Source of the DNA: Choanephora cucurbitarum
Taxonomy: Eukaryota; Mucoromycota; Mucoromycetes; Mucorales; Choanephoraceae
Assembly: GCA_025331435.1 (NCBI GenBank)
Contig: JAIWNI010000173.1
Span: forward strand, 1 to 34,771
Length of the DNA stretch: 34,771 nt
Direction of reading: 5' to 3'
Of the stretch, positions 18,961 through 27,946 are shown piece by piece. Both the position numbers and the translations under genes were made by a program. Positions within the stretch are counted from its first letter, which is position 1, and the number at the start of each line of letters is the position of its first letter. The notes below the pieces were generated by a model. It was not told the DNA's origin. It worked only from the letters and a program-made list of their open reading frames with translations, and searched no databases.

Positions 18961-19263
18961 CCTTTTTTTCTTCTGATTATACTGCCTTGAATGAAAGAGA
19001 TCGTTGATCGAGGTCCTTTATCCTTACAACGAATTCAAAAAGAAAAATGAACTACTTGATCTTCGTGTTTAATGTAAGCCCCCATTCCTTCTCATTTACT
19101 TACTGTTTTTCTTTTCTGGTTTACCTACTGCTTTGACTATCCAGACAAATACCTTGCATTTTTTCACGCAACTAACAGTGCACTTTTCTGTAGTTCGTAT
19201 AATGGCACTATTCTGTAGCTCGTATAATGGCACTTGTCTTTCACAATCCAGAGAACTATCTCT

Positions 19264-19521
19264 ACACACGCATACGCACACACATATACGCGCACATACG
19301 CACACACATACACACACGCATATACGCGCACATACGCACACACATACACACACACATACACACACACACACACACACACATACACACACACATACACACA
19401 CACATACACACACACATACACACACACATACACACACACATACACACACACATACACACACACATATCATCTCTCCCTCACTCACTCACTCTTTCTCTTT
19501 TGTGTGTGTGTGTGTGTGTGT
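19264..19521. repeat. CA-rich decamer microsatellite with opposed (GT)10, copy 2
   Basis: The array at 19264-19466 uses the same ACACACACAT decamer as copy 1 but is about 95 bp shorter. It has two CGCATATACGCGCA interruptions where copy 1 has one. A (GT)10 tract follows at 19501-19521. Confidence 0.9.
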
Positions 19522-20024
19522 TCTTTTAGATTGTAAGACTAGTATAGCATTTACGTTACTATACAAACATAAATCATTGTCTTCTGAGCTACCGCAGAAG
19601 ACATATAGTTACACTCATAGTAAAGGAATTGATCTGGTCAGGCTGTTGCAAGACTGGCTCGAAGTACTTATATTTATAAAGCAAAGGCTGACAGGTTTGC
19701 ACAATACTATTGCCTTTTTTTTCCCTTTCTTTTCTCTAGCTTTGCTTGACCAGAAGAAGAAGCATCCTGGTTATGTCGTTTTTTTATATAGTTTAGTTTA
19801 TACTTATTATGCAAGAGAAAATAGTTTGTTAGTCAAGCCAGTACACAACAGCTATTGAATCAACAAGGGTAAAAACAAGGCACTTTTGAACAAAGTAATT
19901 ACTATATCAGTGGATGCAACTGCACAAGTGATTGCATTATGAAAACAAATATAGAGTAACAAACAAAAGCTTTATTCGGGAATCAATAATATAATTAAGG
20001 ATGAAAGCCTATTTAGCAATACGA

Positions 20025-20273
20025 CTAGTGGTTCTTAGTAATTTGACGGTTACCATTGCCAGACTTGATTGCTATATGAAGTAGTTAGTATATCGTGTAT
20101 AAGGCACAAGGTAGCAATCACTTACTCTTGTCAGCACCAAGAATGTTGTTGGGACTGAGGACATTGACATCAGTGATATCAACATCCTTAGCGATAGCAG
20201 CGTCACCGGGAACAGCAGCAACAAAGGCGACCATGGCGAAGATAGCAGAGAGGAAGAGAGTAGTGCGAACCAT
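20025..20273 (-). CDS. Small secreted peptide, copy 3 (64 aa, two exons, variant type)
   Basis: Gene complement(join(20025..20071, 20126..20273)), with a 54-nt GT..AG intron at the same place as in copies 1 and 2. The signal peptide is identical, but the mature region differs: AIAKDVDITDVNVL replaces ALLEDIDISDVNVV, LGADK replaces LAADK, and the tail reads NRQITKNH. The changes are mostly conservative and the frame is kept, which argues that the peptide has been under constraint. TATATAAAG is at 20351-20359 (complement). I do not recognise the family. This variant is also the one found in both right-arm copies. Confidence 0.8.
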
Positions 20274-20350
20274 TTTGATGACTAAGAGAGAAGTTGATAT
20301 AGAATACAAAAAAAAAAAAAAAAAGAAGAAGTTGTAGCAACAAAAGGCTA

Positions 20351-20359
20351 CTTTATATA
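20351..20359 (-). promoter_or_regulatory. TATA box of peptide gene copy 3
   Basis: TATATAAAG on the minus strand, about 80 bp before the ATG and followed by the conserved poly-T leader. Confidence 0.65.
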
Positions 20360-20433
20360 CCTTTTTTTCTTCTGATTATACTGCCTTGAATGAAAGAGAT
20401 CGTTGATCGAGGTCCTTTATCCTTACAACGAAT

Positions 20434-21764
20434 GCCAGAAGAAAGAATTTGAATTAGTTGCAGGTCTGATTACATATTTGATTGCAAAGTACGGCTATTT
20501 GTTCTTTGCTCTTAGATTCTGCTTGCGTCTTACATACATAGCCAAATACAAAAGAGTAAGAGGCAGTTTGATATATAGAATTACTTATGAGCCACATACT
20601 ACTTAACTTTCAACACATGTCTTTTTTGGAGCAATCTTGCCTCATAAACGTCAGAACAGTGCTTTCTTGTGTTTCGATTTGTTCTCTTAAAGTAGCTTCC
20701 TTAGTCATATCAGAGAAGTTTTTTCTTTTTTTTTTTATATATTATCGTTATCAACAAACGTAAACAATCAAGAAGAACCATATCTTCTTCTTCTTTTCGG
20801 AACACTGAACCGTGCAAATGCTTAGTATCTGTCAGATTTTTTCTCAAATCCATGCAAACAAGGTCCTGAGCTCAACTTCAAAAGAGGTAATTCTGAAGAA
20901 TGGCAGTTTATTGAAACAAAACAAAAGAGCTAAGATGCTCTCTCTATCGGCACAATCTAGTAGCTGAAAACCCCATGTTTATATCATAGTAAATTACTCA
21001 GACAACTAAGTCAACTGAACAAACCAGCTAAAGATGGTTGTTCTGTTCCTGAAACATACGACTTAAAGTATAGTCTTTGTTATTCGCCACTACAGGCAAT
21101 TATTTCAGTATGCAAGAAGAGATCTACTTGCCTATAAAAGGCAAGGATCGGACATGCATTGAGATCAAATCTGTGACATGCATAGTACATACTGTTAACC
21201 ACTCTGAATAGAAAAAACGACTCGAATATCTGAACACACTGCAAATAAGACGTTTTGATCAAGTCTTTCGTGACATTGAACATTTTGCTTTTCTCCTCCC
21301 CCCTCCCTTTTTTGGGGGGAGGGAGATGCATTTGATTGCAATTTATTTGGACTCACTAACGCGAGGCACCCAAAAGCCAAAATCTCCGGAAAATCTAAGC
21401 AAGATTTCAAAAAACCCCCCCCCCCCCATCTCTCTTAGTACCCATTCAAGTATTTAGCTATTACATCAGTTAGGCTTTAAGTCAAAACTGACTGTAGCGG
21501 CTACATCAGTAGCATATCTAGGCCGTCAAGTAGTGGCAAATCAAAAGACGTCCATGCAAGTATAAATCCAGAAAAACATTAGGAGGTTTCAATAGAAGAG
21601 TCAAACTGTGGGTTGGCTATATTCATCCTAACACAGTTTCCTTTTTTGGGTAATACACCTCACCTTTTTCTACATCCTACTTTCTTGTATCTACAGCCGA
21701 CTTGCTTTTTGCTAATCGCACCTTGACTGACTTGCTCTCAATAAAATAAATGAATCGAAGAGCT
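20434..21764. other. Inner 1.3 kb of the left palindrome arm, no recognised gene
   Basis: The block recurs inverted at 22325-23651 with nearly the same length. An open frame on the minus strand (21331-21080, 83 codons) has a near-identical mate in the right arm, and another frame (20403-20606) also recurs. Neither resembles a known family, and both start in low-complexity or repeat sequence, so I do not call them genes. Near 21290-21330 there is a C-rich/G-rich inverted repeat, and at 21415-21427 a C13 homopolymer. Confidence 0.5.
21290..21427 (+). repeat. C-rich/G-rich hairpin and poly-C tract
   Basis: CTCCTCCCCCCTCCC, a T run, then GGGGGGAGGGAG can fold as a short-loop hairpin (about 21293-21325). 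A C13 run follows at 21415-21427. In the right arm the same parts occur at 22662-22795, with G11 and changed A/T run lengths. Confidence 0.75.
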
Positions 21765-22324
21765 GTAACATTCAATGTTTAATTAGCCGGCTTTAAGCCC
21801 ATATTAATTAGATTTGCATTGAAGATCAAAAGTAATACATGAAATGCTTGGGTAACAACAGCCTTCTGTGCATTAAATTCCAACAAGAATACTTAAAGAG
21901 CACTGCATTAGCATTAGTAAAATTCTTGTATTTTTATTTTGAGTTTGCAGCCAAAGCAGATAAAAGTCTTTAGAAATTCGAAGAACTTTCTGAAAGGAAA
22001 GGGCATCAAGTCAAGAGTTGAGAGATGCTTTTGGTTCATAGAAAAAAGGGCTTTAATGTGATATGTAACAAATACCAGGCATCTATAATAACAGCAAGAG
22101 AACGCAAAATAAACTCGATTTATTACTTAATACTCAAAGTCAAAAAGAAAAAAAGGCACCAATTAAGACTAGGATACACATGTATTGTCTTGCCTTCTTG
22201 GTTATATTTGAAGTGAGCATTTTTGTTGCTTTCAAACACTTATTCTATTTACTTTATGCTATAATCATCTTTCGTATAATGAGTACATAGAATCATCAAG
22301 TATGCAGCTCATAGTAGGTCTTAT
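21765..22324. other. Single-copy spacer at the palindrome centre
   Basis: 560 bp of AT-rich DNA that I could not find elsewhere in the window. Both arms stop sharply at AGCT (21761-21764 and 22325-22328). An open frame of 63 codons (22025-22216) is lysine-rich and unconvincing. No mobile-element terminus, tRNA or obvious hairpin was seen. Confidence 0.7.
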
Positions 22325-23651
22325 AGCTCTTCGATTCATTTATTTTATTGAGAGCAAGTCAGTCAAGGTGCGATTAGCAAAAGCAAGTCGGCTGTAGATA
22401 CAAGAAAGTAGGATGTAGAAAAAGGTGAGGTGTATTACCCAAAAAAGGAAACTGTGTTAGGATGAATATAGCCAACCCACAGTTTGACTCTTCTATTGAA
22501 ACCTCCTAATGTTTTTCTGGATTTATACTTGCATGGACGTCTTTTGATTTGCCACTACTTGACGGCCTAGATATGCTACTGATGTAGCCGCTACAGTCAG
22601 TTTTGACTTAAAGCCTAACTGATGTAATAGCTAAATACTTGAATGGGTACTAAGAGAGATGGGGGGGGGGGTTTTTTTGAAATCTTGCTTAGATTTTCCG
22701 GAGATTTTGGCTTTTTGGGTGCCTCGCGTTAGTGAGTCCAAATAAATTGCAATCAAATGCATCTCCCTCCCCCCAAAAAGGGAGGGGGGAGGAGAAAAGC
22801 AAAATGTTCAATGTCACGAAAGACTTGATCAAAACGTCTTATTTGCAGTGTGTTCAGATATTCGAGTCGTTTTTTCTATTCAGAGTGGTTAACAGTATGT
22901 ACTATGCATGTCACAGATTTGATCTCAATGCATGTCCGATCCTTGCCTTTTATAGGCAAGTAGATCTCTTCTTGCATACTGAAATAATTGCCTGTAGTGG
23001 CGAATAACAAAGACTATACTTTAAGTCGTATGTTTCAGGAACAGAACAACCATCTTTAGCTGGTTTGTTCAGTTGACTTAGTTGTCTGAGTAATTTACTA
23101 TGATATAAACATGGGGTTTTCAGCTACTAGATTGTGCCGATAGAGAGAGCATCTTAGCTCTTTTGTTTTGTTTCAATAAACTGCCATTCTTCAGAATTAC
23201 CTCTTTTGAAGTTGAGCTCAGGACCTTGTTTGCATGGATTTGAGAAAAAATCTGACAGATACTAAGCATTTGCACGGTTCAGTGTTCCGAAAAGAAGAAG
23301 AAGATATGGTTCTTCTTGATTGTTTACGTTTGTTGATAACGATAATATATAAAAAAAAAAAGAAAAAACTTCTCTGATATGACTAAGGAAGCTACTTTAA
23401 GAGAACAAATCGAAACACAAGAAAGCACTGTTCTGACGTTTATGAGGCAAGATTGCTCCAAAAAGACATGTGTTGAAGTTAAGTAGTATGTGGCTCATAA
23501 GTAATTCTATATATCAAACTGCCTCTTACTCTTTTGTATTTGGCTATGTATGTAAGACGCAAGCAGAATCTAAGAGCAAAGAACAAATAGCCGTACTTTG
23601 CAATCAAATATGTAATCAGACCTGCAACTAATTCAAATTCTTTCTTCTGGC
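22325..23651. other. Inner 1.3 kb of the right palindrome arm, no recognised gene
   Basis: Inverted copy of 20434-21764. It contains the mate of the 83-codon frame (22732-23007, shifted near its start by a run-length change) and of the frame at 20403-20606. No family was recognised. Confidence 0.5.
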
Positions 23652-23724
23652 ATTCGTTGTAAGGATAAAGGACCTCGATCAACGATCTCTTTCATTCAAG
23701 GCAGTATAATCAGAAGAAAAAAGG

Positions 23725-23733
23725 TATATAAAG
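23725..23733 (+). promoter_or_regulatory. TATA box of peptide gene copy 4
   Basis: TATATAAAG, about 80 bp before the ATG at 23811, in the conserved promoter context. Confidence 0.6.
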
Positions 23734-23810
23734 TAGCCTTTTGTTGCTACAACTTCTTCTTTTTTTTTTTTTTTTTTGTATTCTATATCAACTTCTCTCT
23801 AGTCATCAAA

Positions 23811-24060
23811 ATGGTTCGCACTACTCTCTTCCTCTCTGCTATCTTCGCCATGGTCGCCTTTGTTGCTGCTGTTCCCGGTGACGCTGCTATCGCTAAGGAT
23901 GTTGATATCACTGATGTCAATGTCCTCAGTCCCCAACAACATTCTTGGTGCTGACAAGAGTAAGTGATTGCTACCTTGTGCCTTATCACGATTATACTAA
24001 CTACTTCATATAGCAATCAAGTCTGGCAATGGTAACCGTCAAATTACTAAGAACCACTAG
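23811..24060 (+). pseudogene. Small secreted peptide, copy 4 (frameshifted)
   Basis: Exons 23811-23959 and 24014-24060 align with copy 3. Exon 1 is one base longer because a C run reads CCCC (around 23931-23935) where the intact copies have CCC. The shift falls in the mature region just before NNIL and destroys the C-terminal half, but the signal peptide and both splice sites remain. Because the change is a homopolymer length, it may be a sequencing error and the gene may be intact. It is of the copy-3 variant type, as expected for its mirror partner. Confidence 0.75.
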
Positions 24061-24566
24061 TCGTATTGCCTAAATAGGCTTTCATCCTTAATTATATTAT
24101 TGATTCCCGAATAAAGCTTTTGTTTGTTTACTCTATATTTGTTTTCATAATGCAATCACTTGTGCAGTTGCATCCACTGATATAGTAATTACTTTGTTCA
24201 AAAGTGCCTTGTTTTTACCCTTGTTGATTCAATAGCTGTTGTGTACTGGCTTGACTAACAAACTATTTTCTCTTGCATAATAAGTATAAACTAAACTATA
24301 TAAAAAACGACATAACCAGGATGCTTCTTCTTCTGGTCAAGCAAAGCTAGAGAAAGAAAGGGAAAAAAAAGGCAATCGTATTGTGCAAACCTGTCAAGCC
24401 TTTGCTTTATAAATATAAGTACTTCGAGCCAGTCTTGCAACAGCCTGACCAGATCAATTCCTTTACTATGAGTGTAACTATACTGTCTTCTGCGGTTAGC
24501 TCAGAAGACAATGATTTATGTTTGTATAGTAACGTAAATGCTATACTAGTCTTACAATCTAAAAGA

Positions 24567-24914
24567 ACACACACACACACACACACAAAAGAGAAAGAGT
24601 GAGTGAGTGAGGGAGAGATGATATGTGTGTGTGTATGTGGTGTGTGTATGTGTGTGTGTATGTGTGTGTTGTATGTGTGTTGTGTATGTGTGTGTGTATG
24701 TGTGTGTGTATGTGTGTGTGTATGTGTGTGTGTATGTGTGTGTGTATGTGTGTGTGTATGTGTGTGTGTATGTGTGTGTGTATGTGTGTGTGTATGTGTG
24801 TGTGTGTGTGTGTGTGTATGTGTGTGTGTATGTGTGTGCGTATGTGCGCGTATATGCGTTGTGTGTAGTGTGTGCGTATGTGCGCGTATATGTGTGGTGC
24901 GTATGCGTGTGTAG
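24567..24914. repeat. (CA)10 and opposed GT decamer array, inverted copy
   Basis: A (CA)n tract at 24567-24587 and a GT-rich array at 24622-24914 with period GTGTGTGTAT. It mirrors the left-arm array, but the end nearest the (CA) tract is broken by irregular steps such as GTATGTGGTGTG and GTTGTATGTG, and the total length differs from both left-hand arrays. Confidence 0.88.
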
Positions 24915-25215
24915 AGATAGTTCTCTGGATTGTGAAAGACAAGTGCCATTATACGAGCTACAGAATCGTGCCATTATACGAACTACAGAAACGTGCACTG
25001 TTAGTTGCGTGAAAAAATGCAAGGTATTTGTCTGGATAGTCAAAGCAGTAGGTAAAACCAGAAAAGAAAAACAGTAAGTAAATGAGAAGGAATGGGGGCT
25101 ACATTAAACACGAAGATCAAGTAGTTCATTTTTCTTTTTGAATTCGTTGTAAGGATAAAGGACCTCGATCAACGATCTCTTTCATTCAAGGCAGTATAAT
25201 CAGAAGAAAAAAAGG

Positions 25216-25224
25216 TATATAAAG
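25216..25224 (+). promoter_or_regulatory. TATA box of peptide gene copy 5
   Basis: TATATAAAG, about 80 bp before the ATG at 25302, in the conserved promoter context. Confidence 0.6.
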
Positions 25225-25301
25225 TAGCCTTTTGTTGCTACAACTTCTTCTTTTTTTTTTTTTTTTTGTATTCTATATCAACTTCTCTCTTAGTCATCAA
25301 A

Positions 25302-25551
25302 ATGGTTCGCACTACTCTCTTCCTCTCTGCTATCTTCGCCATGGTCGCCTTTGTTGCTGCTGTTCCCCGGTGACGCTGCTATCGCTAAGGATGTTGATAT
25401 CACTGATGTCAATGTCCTCAGTCCCAACAACATTCTTGGTGCTGACAAGAGTAAGTGATTGCTACCTTGTGCCTTATACACGATATACTAACTACTTCCT
25501 ATAGCAATCAAGTCTGGCAATGGTAACCGTCAAATTACTAAGAACCACTAG
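25302..25551 (+). pseudogene. Small secreted peptide, copy 5 (frameshifted, converted type)
   Basis: Exons 25302-25450 and 25505-25551. One extra C in the run before GGTGACGC (around 25364-25368) shifts the frame right after the signal peptide. Otherwise the sequence is of the copy-3 type (IAKDVDITDV and NRQITKNH sequences), although its mirror position corresponds to copy 2 (ALLEDIDISDV type). As in copy 4, the lesion is a homopolymer-length change, so a real pseudogene and a sequencing error cannot be told apart here. Confidence 0.75.
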
Positions 25552-25895
25552 TCGTATTGCTAAATAGGCTTTCATCCTAATTATATTATTGATTCCCGAA
25601 TAAAGCTTTTGTTTGTTACTCTATTTGTTTCATAATGCAATCACTTGTGCAGTTGCATCCACTGATATAGTAATTACTTTGTTCAAAAGTGCCTTGTTTT
25701 TACCCTTGTGATTCAATAGCTGTTGTGTACTGGCTTGACTAACAAACTATTTTCTCTTGCATAATAAGCATAAAATGAACTACATTGTGACGTTTCGGTA
25801 CGGTTTGAGTAAGATGTAAGAAGAGAGACAAAAGGAGATACCTTTCAAGACTGGTTATACAGTTTATTCGGTTTATCAAAGTATTAGAGAAAAGA

Positions 25896-25938
<43 letters not shown>
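25896..25938 (+). repeat. (AT)n(GA)n compound microsatellite
   Basis: Mirror partner of 18230-18274, with similar unit numbers. Confidence 0.88.
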
Positions 25939-25940
<2 letters not shown>

Positions 25941-26120
25941 CTGTCTATTCTGACTCTTACAAGTATGTTTATGGTAGTGGATGTTATGACAGTTTCATCT
26001 GTAACACCTTGGTGTGACAGCATCCTTCAGAAACGCTAAAAAGCAGCCACTTTTTGAGAAAAAAAAAAAGACTTATGAGATCCTGAGCTACATTTTCAGT
26101 TTCTAATTCTAAAAATGCAC

Positions 26121-26191
26121 TTTCTTTCTCTTTTCTTTCTTTTCTCTTTCTCTTTCTCTTTTCTCTTTCTCTTTCTCTTTCTCTTTCTCTT
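26121..26191 (+). repeat. TTTCTC-type microsatellite, inverted partner
   Basis: Mirror of 17990-18048, but with extra T's (TTTTCTTTC, TTTTCTC) breaking the hexamer and a longer overall tract. Confidence 0.85.
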
Positions 26192-26276
26192 GTTCTGTAG
26201 TTTGTAAGTGAAAAACTTCAAGCGATTGGCTTCTTCATTGAGACTTCAACCAACACGAATAGCAGTAAGATGAACA

Positions 26277-27944
26277 ATGCCTCTAGTGTTTTTTTTTTTG
26301 TGCTGGCTGTAATGAATCAGGTCCTTCGCGCAGAACATCACGTCTTTATCTTTTAAACCCTCACAACCAAGTCAACGAGGATATCCAAGCTAACAAAATT
26401 CGACAAGAGCAATCAATTGGCTTTGTTATTTGTTATTCATCTTGCCATAAACCCATAAACCCGGCCACTTACGACGATCTCATGCTGGATGTAGGTTGAT
26501 TCCTCGCGTTTTGGCTGGCGAGTTGATTGACCGAACAATAAGAAATATTGCAATGGACTTGAGTGCTATTCCTTCATCTCGCGACGATCTTGGCTTGATG
26601 AGTTGTGTTTGCACCCATTGTGGTGCTTTGATGTGGATTCGTGAGAGAATTTCGGCAACCAGCAGACATCGTCCTGAGTTTCAGCTTTGTTGTTGTAAAA
26701 GGAAATCTGTATTACCTTCTTTGTAATCAACATCTTTGGAAACTGCAGATGATCCCAAGTCAAGCGATGTTATTTCTAAGGAATTCCGAAAACAGAAAAA
26801 CATTCGCTTACACAATAGTTCATTGTGCTCTATTTCACTTGGTGTTGATTTGGATTTGAATTTGGCGAACAATAGATCTGGAACATACACATCTCGGATT
26901 CAGAGCAGCCCTTATCACTTGATTGGGTCTGCTGTGCCTATTGAAGGTGCGAATCCTAAGCTTGCTCAGATATATACATTGATGATGCTGAACTTGAGCT
27001 TCAAAATCGCCATGCTATTGCCCCAGTGTTAACATTACAACGTCAAAAAAAACTACAAGAAGTGATGCATCGGTTAAATCCCTTTGTACCTATTTCTAAA
27101 ATATGGCGCAAGTTGTTAGTGAGCAAAGAAATAGTTTAAACACTGAGAACCAACAAAACGAAATTTTTTCTCTGAAAGACATCAGATTGGTCTAGAGCCG
27201 AAGGTGTTCCTAATTGAAGATGGTATAACAGGCTAACACATGGGTCTGAAATTGCAGCAGTTATCATTGATAGTGAGAACGACGATGAAACGCCTAAATC
27301 TAGGGATACTGTCGTCCGATATCAAGATGACTCTCTTACAAGAGTCAATAAATCCAACCAGTACCACGACTCATTGCATTGTGTTCTCCTGCTTCCTTTG
27401 GCGAGCATGGATGGAGTATTGGAACAAGAAACATCTCTGGCAGCCATAAGGTCACCATCATGAACAATTATAGGTTCAAAAAATGGGCCAGAATAGACTT
27501 GTTTACGTTGGACACAGCCAAAAAAAAAAAAAGAAGAAAAAAGAAGTTGGGATATGAAATCTATCAAGGTCTACAAGATGGTATTCGCATTGATGATTCT
27601 ATCGAGTCAATCAGTTCTCAAAAACATGGCAAATATTGGTAAAAGAGTCATTGCCATCTACGTTTATTGGTAGTCCTCGCCATATGATCCAGTGGTATCA
27701 AGATGCATTAAGTGTTGTTAGGCGATTTAGAAAGCCAGTTTACTTCATCACCTTCACATGCAATCCCAAATGGCCGGAAATACAAGGAAAACTCCTCTTG
27801 CATCAAAAAGCTTCAGATAGACCTGATACTTGTTCAAAAGTCTTTCACCTTGAGCTTCCTGAGCTCTTAATGACTTGAATAAGAAAAGCGTATTGGGCAA
27901 AGCTGCTGCTTATGTATATATGAATGAGTTTTAAAAGCATGGAC
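26277..27944 (+). pseudogene. Helitron Rep/helicase pseudogene, right arm, 5' part
   Basis: Inverted copy of the N-terminal half of the left-arm Helitron gene: the Cys-rich start, CTHCGALMWIRERIS at about 26600, SLGVDLDL and SPYHLIGSAVP (26840-26950), and GSPRHMIQWYQ and FITFTCNPKWPEI (27670-27780). It shares with the left arm the in-frame stop just before the HUH motif. It also has frameshifts of its own, for example near 27020 and 27640. A LINE interrupts it at 27945. The sequence resumes at 33183. Confidence 0.85.
27933..27944 (+). repeat. LINE target-site duplication, 5' copy
   Basis: AAAAGCATGGAC, repeated after the poly(A) tail at 33171-33182. The uninterrupted site in the left arm is 16229-16240 (complement). 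The A's at its left side overlap the tail, so the true length could be a few bases shorter. Confidence 0.85.
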
Positions 27945-27946
27945 AC

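Larger units (their letters stand above)
18400..19797. repeat. Peptide/microsatellite repeat unit, copy 2
   Basis: About 1.4-kb unit starting at CTTATTATGCAAGAG. It contains a peptide gene, the promoter, a CA array of about 200 bp and a (GT)10 tract, and ends near TTTATATAGTTTAG. It is followed head to tail by unit 3, which starts with the same CTTATTATGCAAGAG. Its right-arm partner is 24305-25768. Confidence 0.9.
19800..20433. repeat. Peptide repeat unit, copy 3 (truncated)
   Basis: A head-to-tail third copy. It matches unit 2 from CTTATTATGCAAGAG through the peptide gene and promoter to CTTACAACGAAT. It then switches to unrelated DNA before the CA array, so only the gene half is kept. The inverted partner is 23652-24288. 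Confidence 0.9.
14628..21764 (+). repeat. Left arm of a giant imperfect palindrome
   Basis: This 7.1-kb arm is repeated in reverse complement from 22325 onward. I matched it at its inner end (21764 pairs with 22325), through the 20.4-21.8 kb block, the peptide units, the CA, CT/AT and GAAA microsatellites and the Helitron remnant, out to base 14628, which pairs with 34771 at the window edge. The left arm lacks the LINE and keeps its intact target, GTCCATGCTTTT at 16229-16240. Arms differ mainly by homopolymer lengths and small indels. Homology very likely continues to the left of 14628 beyond what the window can show. Confidence 0.93.
23652..24288. repeat. Peptide repeat unit 3, inverted copy
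   Basis: Inverted partner of 19800-20433, with the same breakpoint next to GGCATTCGTTG. It carries a plus-strand peptide gene with a frameshift. Confidence 0.88.
24305..25768. repeat. Peptide repeat unit 2, inverted copy
   Basis: Inverted partner of 18400-19797, including the GT/CA array and a peptide gene. Its gene half matches unit 3 rather than its positional partner unit 2. Confidence 0.88.

Noticed and set aside
22025..22216. 63-codon frame in the palindrome spacer
   Set aside because: Lysine-rich, no homology recognised, single copy, no promoter evidence.
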